A stretch of DNA of 7,178 nt, taken from an uncultured Bacilli bacterium (lineage in GTDB: Bacteria; Bacillota_I; Bacilli_A; RF39; UBA660). This document shows, piece after piece, positions 1 through 5,541 of this stretch. Every line of letters starts with the position of its first letter. The first letter of the stretch is position 1. The translations under genes were made by a program, and so were the position numbers. The DNA lies in assembly GCA_934177545.1 (NCBI GenBank), contig CAKPPI010000042.1, positions 1 to 7,178 of the forward strand, written 5' to 3'. A model generated the notes under the pieces. It searched no databases. It was not told where the DNA came from and worked only from the letters and a program-made list of their open reading frames with translations.

Positions 1-28
1 AGCAAGTTTATTTGGAGTGTAATTATAT

Positions 29-1120
29 TTGTTACATAATTCAAGTATTCTTAAAGTAATTGCTTCTTTAAATAACTATTGTAAAACTAATCTGAAATAT
101 AACACCATACAAGCCTATAAAACTTTAATTAAAAAGTATATTAAACCATATATAGGTAAGTATAGATTATCAACAATAACGAGTGTAAGATTAAATACTT
201 TTATAACAGAATTGTGCGAGGAATATGATTTTTCAAGAGCATATTTTAAAAGTATATTGAAAGTTGTAAAAGGTTCTTTTCGTGATGCTTGTGATTTATA
301 TGGATTTCTTAAATATAATCAAGCAATAACATTACGACTTCCAAGATTGGATAAAGAAAAGGAAGATATTAAACATTTATATTCACAAGAAGAAATTGAC
401 ACTATCTTAAATAGATTTAAGGATAATAAAACATTTACTTGTGCATTTTTAACATCTTGTTATACTGGAATGAGAACTGGAGAGGTATTTGCATTAACTT
501 AGGAAGATATTGATTTAGAAAATGGAAAAATATCAATCAAACATAATGTTTATGATAAACCTAAAGATGAAAAGGGGAGATGGTTTATATGGTCAACTAA
601 AACTTTCGCAGGAAAAAGAATAATTCATATTAGCGAAACATTATTGAATGCATTAAAAAATTATCAGAAAAAACAACAACTATATCAAAAGTTATATGGT
701 AAAAAATATAATTACTATCATATTGAAGATGTTATAAATGAATATGGTAAAGCGGTAGAAAGAAGAATAGTAATAAATGATAATACAAAAAAATATAAAG
801 AAAAAATCAATCTTGTATTTACAAAAGAAAATGGTTTATATGTAGGGACTGATTTAACAAGATATCCATTTAAAATCATTCATAATGAGTTAGGAATCGA
901 AAAATGTAGATTCTATGATTTAAGAGGAAGTTATGCAACTAAGATATTAACTAATGGAATTGAGATAAGGGATGTTGCTGATATACTTGGACATAGAAAT
1001 GTAGAAACAACGGAAAACTATTATATTTCAAGTACAGAAAAATCTAGACGATTAGCAACTGATGTTTTTGATAAGATAACAAAATATGAAATTATAGAAG
1101 AAATTATTAAATATGAATAA
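29..1120 (+). pseudogene. Tyrosine recombinase (phage/ICE-type integrase), broken by an in-frame TAG
   Basis: Members of this family cut and rejoin DNA at att sites to integrate or excise mobile elements. One reading frame runs from a TTG at 29 to TAA at 1118-1120 (363 codons) and is interrupted only by TAG at 500-502. Residues about 1-115 resemble the SAM-like core-binding domain (motifs LKYNTI and IKPYIGKYRL); the rest is the catalytic domain. Visible active-site residues are Arg149 (GMRTGE), a Lys in STKTFAGKR, Tyr296-x-x-Arg299 (YDLR, where many relatives have HxxR), His322 (ILGH) and the nucleophile Tyr331 (TTENY). The TAG falls in ALT*EDIDLE, where relatives read ALTWEDID, so one TGG-to-TAG change explains it. 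The family is usually about 380-400 residues with an N-terminal arm-binding domain that is absent here; an in-frame TAA lies at 20-22. GGAG at 13-16 is a weak possible ribosome site. A sequencing error at 501 remains possible. Confidence 0.9.
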
Positions 1121-1133
1121 TCCGACAGTTCCA

Positions 1134-1162
1134 TTGATAAAAATAAATATTTATAGTATAAT
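1134..1162 (+). promoter_or_regulatory. Strong sigma-A-type promoter downstream of the integrase
   Basis: TTGATA (1134-1139) and TATAAT (1157-1162) are separated by 17 bases, 11 of 12 matches to the vegetative consensus. Transcription would start near 1169. No gene of normal length lies between this start and the terminator at 1391-1422, so the product is either a small RNA/small-peptide transcript or what is left of a deleted gene. The inverted repeat at 1164-1190 overlaps the predicted start site, a typical operator position. Confidence 0.6.
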
Positions 1163-1163
1163 A

Positions 1164-1190
1164 AATGTGCAAAAACAGAAAACGCACATT
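1164..1190. repeat. Inverted repeat overlapping a predicted transcription start
   Basis: AATGTGC at 1164-1170 is repeated in inverted form as GCACATT at 1184-1190, a perfect 7-base match with a 13-base spacer. It sits on the predicted start site of the promoter at 1134-1162. It could be a repressor operator, a 5' RNA hairpin or an integrase/excisionase site near the element end. Its short length means chance cannot be excluded. Confidence 0.4.
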
Positions 1191-1234
1191 GGCATTTGTT
1201 ATATATAGAGAATATAATGACTTCAGTAAATGAA

Positions 1235-1264
1235 TGCAAACATTGTTTGCAATTTGTTTGCAAT
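1235..1264. repeat. Short palindrome joined to an 11-base tandem repeat
   Basis: TGCAAAC (1235-1241) and GTTTGCA (1245-1251) form a perfect 7-base inverted repeat around ATT. The right half belongs to an exact tandem pair of TTGTTTGCAAT (1243-1253 and 1254-1264). The motif GTTTGCA thus occurs three times, once inverted, within 30 bases. This arrangement is typical of protein-binding sites such as repressor operators or recombinase sites; which protein would bind is unknown. Confidence 0.5.
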
Positions 1265-1317
1265 AGAGGAATATTTATAATAACAAAAATACTATAAATA
1301 TTATAAGTATTATAAAT

Positions 1318-1377
1318 ATGGGAGTTCTTACAACTTGTGGAAGTGGCAAAAAGTATAAGAAATGCTGTGGGAAATAA
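1318..1377 (+). pseudogene. C-terminal remnant of a SEC-C zinc-binding motif protein
   Basis: Nineteen codons end in TCGSGKKYKKCCGK followed by TAA. This is the SEC-C motif (CxCGSGKKYKKCC), found at the C-terminus of SecA and of many small metal-binding proteins, where three Cys and a fourth ligand hold zinc. The first Cys of the usual CPC start is Thr here, so the match begins abruptly at the second Cys. The frame stays open upstream only to TAG at 1264-1266 and encodes low-complexity Asn/Ile residues. No ribosome-binding site precedes the ATG. I read it as the 3' end of a truncated gene, followed closely by its terminator, rather than a functional peptide. A real 19-residue peptide is less likely. 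Confidence 0.65.
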
Positions 1378-1390
1378 TTTTAAAATAAGA

Positions 1391-1422
1391 ATGTTATCAT
1401 AAAAATGATAATGTTTTTTTTT
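1391..1422 (+). terminator. Intrinsic terminator after the SEC-C remnant
   Basis: TTATCAT (1394-1400) pairs with ATGATAA (1405-1411) around an AAAA loop. Two G-U pairs and an A-U pair extend the stem to 1391-1414, and nine T residues occupy 1414-1422. The stem is AT-rich, as are the others in this window. It ends the transcript expected from 1134-1162 and insulates the ATPase gene at 1486. Confidence 0.65.
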
Positions 1423-1485
1423 AAATAATAGTTTATCATTACTAAAAAGTTACAAAAGTGTAAAAAATTAGTAATGGAGGATACT

Positions 1486-2733
1486 ATGGAAATTGAAAGA
1501 AATTATTATTTAAAAAAATTAATTAGTAAAAGACATAATGGTTTAATTAAAATTGTTACGGGGATAAGACGTTGTGGTAAATCTTATTTACTAGATCCTA
1601 TATTTAAAGACTATTTAATTAACAATGGAATAAAAAAAGATCATATTATTAAAATGGAACTTGATTCTATAGAGAATAAGAAATATCGTAATCCTCAAGA
1701 ATTATATAACTATATTATGAATAAAGTAGTCGATGATGATATGTATTACGTTATAATAGATGAGGTTCAAAAGTGTGAAGACTTTGAAAGTGTTCTAAAT
1801 AGTTTTCTACGCAAAAAAAACTTAGATGTGTATGTTACTGGAAGCAATTCAAAATTTTTATCAAGTGATATTGTAACTGAATTTAGGGGAAGGGGAGATG
1901 AGATAAAAGTTTATCCACTTTCTTTTAAAGAGTTTTACTCATTTAATAATAATGGGGATAAGGGTGAAGCTTGGAAGGAGTATATTACTTATGGAGGATT
2001 ACCACTTGTTTTGTTACAAAATACGGTCGAGGAAAAAGTTGATTATTTAAATATTCAAAAAAATAACGTTTATATAAATGATGTTATAGAAAGAAATGAT
2101 ATTCAAAATGAAGAAAAATTAAAAAAACTTATAGAAATGATTTCTTCTTTAATAGGGTCATTAACTAATCCCTTAAAATTAGCTAATTCTTTTAAGAGCT
2201 TTGATTCAAAATCAACAATGACTAATAAGACTATATATAATTACTTATCTTATTTAGAAGATAGTTTCATTATAGAAAAAGCTATGAGATATAATGTAAA
2301 AGGAAAAAAATATATTGAAACACCCCAAAAATATTATTTTACTGATATGGGAATAAGAAACTCATTCTTGAATTTTAGACAAATAGAAGAAAATCATATT
2401 ATGGAAAATGTAATATATCTTGAATTGAAAAGACGCGGCTTTTCTGTTGATGTTGGTGTAGTAGATGTTAGAACTAATTCTTCAACTGTTAAGTTAGAAA
2501 TAGATTTTATTGCTAATAAAGGGAGTGAAAAGTATTATGTTCAGTCATCATTAAACCTAGATACAGAAGAGAAAAAGAACCAAGAAATAAGACCATTAGC
2601 TAATGTAAATGATTTCTTTAAAAAAATTATTATTGTTAAAGATGATATTGTTAAATATCAAAACGAACAAGGGATAGTTATTATGGGAATATATGACTTT
2701 CTATTAGATGAGGATAGTCTTTTGAAAAATTGA
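1486..2733 (+). CDS. AAA_14 / DUF4143 family ATPase
   Basis: A cytoplasmic P-loop ATPase of 415 residues, a normal family length. Walker A is GIRRCGKS at 26-33; Walker B is YVIIDE at 88-93, followed by VQKC. A sensor-like TGSNSKFLS begins at 118, and RGR (134-136) is followed by PLSFKEF, a hallmark of this family. The C-terminal DUF4143 half ends in a restriction-endonuclease-like fold with Glu338-x-Asp340 (EIDFIA) and YVQ at 351-353. Ser355 lies where an active nuclease would have Lys, so cutting activity is doubtful. The start at 1486 is chosen because GGAGG (1476-1480) lies five bases upstream; the in-frame ATG at 1474 would swallow it. Members are common in gut bacteria and archaea, often next to mobile DNA, but their cellular role is unestablished. 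It stands alone, with no convincing promoter of its own visible, and no terminator separates it from the rpsO promoter. Confidence 0.88.
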   Translation: MEIERNYYLKKLISKRHNGLIKIVTGIRRCGKSYLLDPIFKDYLINNGIKKDHIIKMELDSIENKKYRNPQELYNYIMNKVVDDDMYYVIIDEVQKCEDFESVLNSFLRKKNLDVYVTGSNSKFLSSDIVTEFRGRGDEIKVYPLSFKEFYSFNNNGDKGEAWKEYITYGGLPLVLLQNTVEEKVDYLNIQKNNVYINDVIERNDIQNEEKLKKLIEMISSLIGSLTNPLKLANSFKSFDSKSTMTNKTIYNYLSYLEDSFIIEKAMRYNVKGKKYIETPQKYYFTDMGIRNSFLNFRQIEENHIMENVIYLELKRRGFSVDVGVVDVRTNSSTVKLEIDFIANKGSEKYYVQSSLNLDTEEKKNQEIRPLANVNDFFKKIIIVKDDIVKYQNEQGIVIMGIYDFLLDEDSLLKN

Positions 2734-2743
2734 CAATATTCTT

Positions 2744-2772
2744 TTGACAAAAAGCTATTTCTATAGTATAGT
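2744..2772 (+). promoter_or_regulatory. Promoter of rpsO-pnp
   Basis: TTGACA (2744-2749), a 17-base spacer and TATAGT (2767-2772) match the vegetative consensus at 11 of 12 positions. The -35 box begins ten bases after the ATPase stop codon. Transcription would start near 2777-2779, giving an rpsO leader of about 85 bases. It is the only good promoter seen ahead of the core rpsO-pnp pair. Confidence 0.8.
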
Positions 2773-2778
2773 ATGTAC

Positions 2779-2863
2779 AGTTACCTGTTCCAATATTAAG
2801 CAGTTCTTCCTACTACTTTTTATTAGAATATGGTGGATTTATTAAAGAAAGGAAGTGTTAGTA
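2779..2863 (+). promoter_or_regulatory. rpsO 5' leader, possible S15 autoregulatory RNA
   Basis: S15 represses its own mRNA in several bacteria through leader structures that differ between lineages. Two crossing helices can be drawn here. CC plus ATATT (2790-2797, one bulged A) pairs with AATATGG (2827-2833). CTTCCT (2806-2811) pairs with AGGAAG (2850-2855), which is the ribosome-binding site. Together they would form a pseudoknot hiding the start region, similar in principle to the Escherichia coli rpsO control element. A small ACAG/CTGT hairpin (2777-2788) also fits. The helices are short, so this is a hypothesis from sequence inspection only. Confidence 0.35.
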
Positions 2864-3133
2864 ATGGCTTTAACAAAGATTGAAAAACAACAAATCATCA
2901 AAGAATTTGCAAGAGATGAAAAAGATACTGGTTCAACTGAAGTACAAATCGCTATTTTAACAAAAGAAATAGAAAAGTTAACAGCTCATTTAAAAGAACA
3001 TAAACATGATTATCATTCAAATCGTGGTCTTTTAATGAAAGTTGGACAACGTCGTAGTCTACTTAAGTATTTAGCTAAGACTGATGTAGCAAAGTATCGT
3101 GAAGTTGTTAAAAAATTAGGACTTAGAAAGTAA
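2864..3133 (+). CDS. rpsO: 30S ribosomal protein S15
   Basis: S15 is a primary binder of 16S rRNA; it docks on the three-way junction of the central domain and nucleates the 30S platform. The 89-residue product has the normal family length and the expected all-helical pattern. The RNA-contacting TGSTEVQ lies at 22-28, and HDYHSNRGLL (48-57) corresponds to the conserved HxxDxHSxRGLL region, followed by GQRRSLLKYL. The common HSRRG reads HSNRG here. The start is ATG 2864 (MALTKIEK) because AAAGGAAG (2847-2854) is well spaced before it; the in-frame GTG at 2855 overlaps that site and would add three non-conserved residues. It has its own strong promoter and is followed 47 bases later by pnp with a terminator between them, the usual rpsO-pnp layout. 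Confidence 0.98.
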   Translation: MALTKIEKQQIIKEFARDEKDTGSTEVQIAILTKEIEKLTAHLKEHKHDYHSNRGLLMKVGQRRSLLKYLAKTDVAKYREVVKKLGLRK

Positions 3134-3159
3134 CACTAAATACTAGTGTTTCTTTTTCT
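3132..3159 (+). terminator. Intrinsic terminator/attenuator between rpsO and pnp
   Basis: AACACTA (3132-3138) pairs with TAGTGTT (3144-3150) around a five-base loop and is followed by TCTTTTTCT. The upstream arm includes the last two bases of the rpsO stop codon. Since pnp has no other visible promoter, the hairpin is probably partial and sets the ratio of S15 to PNPase mRNA. A terminator in this gap is also known from the E. coli rpsO-pnp operon. Confidence 0.65.
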
Positions 3160-3172
3160 ATAGATAGAAAAG
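3152..3172 (+). promoter_or_regulatory. Second hairpin next to the pnp ribosome-binding site
   Basis: TTTTCTA (3154-3160) pairs with TAGAAAA (3165-3171) around a TAGA loop; with one bulged T the stem can extend to C3152-G3172. Its left arm is the U tract of the preceding terminator and its right arm touches the pnp Shine-Dalgarno AGAGG (3171-3175). It could affect read-through, pnp translation or RNase cleavage. Function is inferred from position only. Confidence 0.4.
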
Positions 3173-3180
3173 AGGTATGT

Positions 3181-5322
3181 ATGAAAAAAGTATTTGAACT
3201 TGATTTTCATGGTAGAAAGATTGTAGTAGAACAAGGAGAACTTGCTAAACAAGCGACTGGTTCTGTTTTAGTTCGTTATAATGATACAGTAATACTTACA
3301 GCAGTAGTAGTAGGAAAAACAGCTAACTTATTAAGTGACTTTTTCCCATTAACAGTTAACTATCAAGAAAAACTTTATTCAGTAGGAAAGATTCCTGGTG
3401 GCTTTATTAAAAGAGAAGGAAGACCAACTGATGCGGCAACCCTTGCTGCTAGAATGATTGATAGACCAATACGTCCTTTATTTAAGGAAGATTTTAAACA
3501 TGAAGTACAAATCATTAATACAGTTTTATCAGTAGATCAAGATTGTTCACCAGAACTTGCTGCTATGTTTGGATCAAGTCTTGCTACTATGTTAACAGGT
3601 GCACCTTTTTTAGGACCAGTAGCAGGGGTAAAGATTGGTTATATAAATGATCAGTTTGTAGTTAATCCAACTCAAGAAGAATTAGCAAATAGTAAATTAG
3701 ACCTTACAGTAGCTGGTACAATTGATGCAATTACAATGGTAGAAGCTGGTAGTAAAGAGTTAGATGAAGATACTATGCTTGATGCTTTAATGTTAGCTCA
3801 TGAAGAGATAAAGAAACTTTGTAAATTCCAATTAGATATTTTAAGTAATTATGATATTAAAGAAATGGAATATGAAAAAATAGAAATTGAAGATGAGTTA
3901 AGAAGTGAAGTAGAAAGTCTTTGTTCTAAAGATATAGATGAAGCTTTAAGAATAAAAGCTAAACAAGAAAGATATCAAAGATTAGATGAGATTAAAGAGA
4001 ATATTTTAACTAAATATAAGGAAGAAAATAAAGAGGCGGAAGATATTGATATCTTATTATATAAAGTAAGTAAAATAATTAGTGATATAGAATATAACTT
4101 ATTTAGAAAGATAATAGTTAAAGAAAAGTTAAGAAGTGATGGAAGAGGTTTTGATGAAATAAGACCACTTAGTGCATCTATTGATTTATTACCAAGAACA
4201 CATGGTTCTGCCTTGTTTACTAGAGGAGAAACACAAAGTTTATCAGTAACTACTCTAGGAGCTTTAGGAGAACATCAAATCTTAGATGGTCTATCTTTAG
4301 AAGATGAAAAAAGATTTATGTTACACTATAACTTTCCTCAGTTTTCAGTTGGAGAGACTGGAAGATATGGAGCACCAGGTAGACGTGAAATTGGTCATGG
4401 AGCACTTGGTGAGAGGGCTTTATTACAAGTTATTCCTAGTGAAGAAGAATTTCCTTATACCATAAGAGTAGTATCAGAAATACTAGAAAGTAATGGAAGT
4501 AGTTCGCAAGCATCTATTTGTGCAGGATGCATGAGTTTAATGGCTGCCGGGGTTCCTATTAAAGCACCAGTTGCTGGTATTGCTATGGGATTAATCACTC
4601 ATGATGATGATTATATTATTTTAACAGATATTGCTGGTATGGAAGACCATTTAGGAGATATGGATTTTAAAGTAGCAGGAACCGAAGAAGGTATTTGTGC
4701 TTTACAAATGGATATCAAGATTAAAGGTGTTACTAAAGATATTTTAAAACAAGCCCTAGCTCAAGCTAAAAAAGCAAGACATCAAATTCTAGGTGTTATA
4801 ACAGATACTATTAAAGAACCAAGAAAAGAAGTTTCTAAATATGCACCTAAAACAGAGGTATTTTATATCTCACCTAATAAGATAAGAGACGTTATCGGTA
4901 AAGGTGGAGAAATGATTACGAAGATTATTTGTGAAGCAAGCAATGTTAATGATGTAAATAGTATTGGAGCAGTTAAAGTTGACTTAGAAGATGATGGTCG
5001 AGTAATTATTTATCATACCGATAAAGATGTTATTGATAAAACTAAAGAGATGATTGTAAATGTTGCTCGTGAAGTTGAACAAGGAAAGATTTACTCTGTT
5101 AAAGTACTAAAGGTTGAAGAATTTGGTTGTGTTATTGAATTATGGCCAGGTTGTGAAGGATTTGTTCACATCTCACAATTAGATACAGCACGTGTCAATA
5201 AGTGTGAAGATGTAGTAAGCGTTGGAGATACTATTTTAGTAAAAGCTTTAGGATTAGATAAGAGAGGAAAACAAAGTTTCTCACGAAAAGAAGCGATGAA
5301 AGAGATGAAACAGTCTAAATAA
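3181..5322 (+). CDS. pnp: Polyribonucleotide nucleotidyltransferase (PNPase)
   Basis: PNPase degrades RNA 3' to 5' by phosphorolysis, releasing nucleoside diphosphates, and can run in reverse to add tails. It works as a ring-shaped trimer in mRNA turnover. The 713 residues carry the full architecture: first RNase PH domain about 1-145 (PGGFIKREGRP, RMIDRPIRPLF), helical domain about 150-320, second RNase PH domain about 325-550, KH domain about 555-625 (VIGKGG, GKGG at 573-576) and S1 domain about 630-705 (FVHISQL). The phosphate-site GETQ is at 349-352 and catalytic-region acids lie in GMEDHLGDMDF, with Asp489, Asp493 and Asp495. The KH domain has about nine more residues than the Bacillus form between its GKGG helix and the LEDDGRV strand. 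ATG 3181 is preceded by AGAGG at 3171-3175. It follows rpsO and shares its promoter through the intervening hairpins. Confidence 0.98.
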   Translation: MKKVFELDFHGRKIVVEQGELAKQATGSVLVRYNDTVILTAVVVGKTANLLSDFFPLTVNYQEKLYSVGKIPGGFIKREGRPTDAATLAARMIDRPIRPLFKEDFKHEVQIINTVLSVDQDCSPELAAMFGSSLATMLTGAPFLGPVAGVKIGYINDQFVVNPTQEELANSKLDLTVAGTIDAITMVEAGSKELDEDTMLDALMLAHEEIKKLCKFQLDILSNYDIKEMEYEKIEIEDELRSEVESLCSKDIDEALRIKAKQERYQRLDEIKENILTKYKEENKEAEDIDILLYKVSKIISDIEYNLFRKIIVKEKLRSDGRGFDEIRPLSASIDLLPRTHGSALFTRGETQSLSVTTLGALGEHQILDGLSLEDEKRFMLHYNFPQFSVGETGRYGAPGRREIGHGALGERALLQVIPSEEEFPYTIRVVSEILESNGSSSQASICAGCMSLMAAGVPIKAPVAGIAMGLITHDDDYIILTDIAGMEDHLGDMDFKVAGTEEGICALQMDIKIKGVTKDILKQALAQAKKARHQILGVITDTIKEPRKEVSKYAPKTEVFYISPNKIRDVIGKGGEMITKIICEASNVNDVNSIGAVKVDLEDDGRVIIYHTDKDVIDKTKEMIVNVAREVEQGKIYSVKVLKVEEFGCVIELWPGCEGFVHISQLDTARVNKCEDVVSVGDTILVKALGLDKRGKQSFSRKEAMKEMKQSK

Positions 5323-5336
5323 ATGACTGTTTTTTT
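5308..5336 (+). terminator. Intrinsic terminator of pnp
   Basis: AAACAGTC (5308-5315) pairs perfectly with GACTGTTT (5325-5332) around a nine-base loop, and T residues continue to 5336. The pnp stop codon (5320-5322) lies inside the loop and the upstream arm is coding sequence. It separates the core rpsO-pnp unit from the surface-protein genes. Confidence 0.85.
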
Positions 5337-5369
5337 GTTTTAAATGGACTAGAATAATTCATAAAAAGT

Positions 5370-5378
5370 TGATATACT
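5370..5378 (+). promoter_or_regulatory. Extended -10 promoter for the surface-protein genes
   Basis: TGATATACT combines the TGn extension (5370-5372) with TATACT (5373-5378), five of six matches to the -10 consensus. No good -35 hexamer lies at 16-18 bases; TGGACT at 5345-5350 is 22 bases away. Transcription would start near 5385, giving a short leader of about 25 bases. Since pnp is terminated just upstream and no terminator precedes the next gene at 7046, both surface genes probably depend on this promoter. Confidence 0.5.
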
Positions 5379-5408
5379 TTAACTAACTAAAAAAGATAGG
5401 TGATAATA

Positions 5409-5541
5409 TTGTCAGAATTCAAATATCGGAAAAAGCATAAAGATTTTAAAGAAAAAGTAAAGACAAATAATGATTATAGAGAAATAGCTTTAACTAAAAT
5501 GGGCAAAAGACAACTAACATTAACATTAGTATCTATTTTAG
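5409..5541 (+). repeat. Direct repeat, copy 1 (5' end of first surface gene)
   Basis: This block matches 7046-7178 at 128 of 133 positions. The five differences are at 5409, 5412, 5429, 5454 and 5463; from 5464 to 5541 the copies are identical for 78 bases, including synonymous positions. It encodes the basic lead and most of the signal anchor. The window ends within copy 2, so the repeat may be longer. Confidence 0.97.

Larger units (their letters stand above)
1121..1317. other. Intergenic region after the integrase, without a convincing gene
   Basis: This stretch holds the promoter at 1134-1162 and the repeats at 1164-1190 and 1235-1264, but no recognisable protein. The longest plus-strand small ORF that starts after the predicted transcription start is ATG 1217 to TAA 1295-1297. 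It has 26 codons, contains a CKHC motif and a third Cys, and has only a weak AGAG at 1207-1210 ahead of it. A second weak promoter-like pair is TTGTTT (1254-1259) and TATAAT (1276-1281), 16 bases apart. If the integrase marks the end of an element, this is where its attachment site would be expected. Confidence 0.45.

Noticed and set aside
500..502. TAG recoded as an amino acid, or TGA as Trp (Mycoplasma-type code)
   Set aside because: The long intact genes contain no in-frame TAG or TGA, Trp is TGG throughout, and the ATPase ends at TGA with the expected family length.
1021..1263. Minus-strand ORF of 80 codons
   Set aside because: It overlaps the integrase 3' end antisense, has no recognisable motif, and its composition is what antisense AT-rich coding gives.
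1404..1440. Alternative hairpin AATGATAA (1404-1411) with TTATCATT (1433-1440) as an antiterminator
   Set aside because: The competing arm lies downstream of the terminator U tract, so it is transcribed too late to prevent termination; an eight-base AT match is likely by chance here.
1474..1485. Upstream ATG of the ATPase gene
   Set aside because: It would place the GGAGG ribosome site inside the coding region; ATG 1486 is correctly spaced after it and gives the usual family N-terminus.
2730..2735. First TTGACA, overlapping the ATPase stop codon, as a promoter -35 box
   Set aside because: No -10-like hexamer lies at 16-18 bases; the second TTGACA at 2744 has a good partner.
2855..2863. GTG start for rpsO
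   Set aside because: It overlaps the Shine-Dalgarno sequence and adds three residues not found in S15.
5400..5408. GTG start for the surface protein
   Set aside because: It overlaps AGGTGA; the second paralog shows that the start lies five bases after that site.
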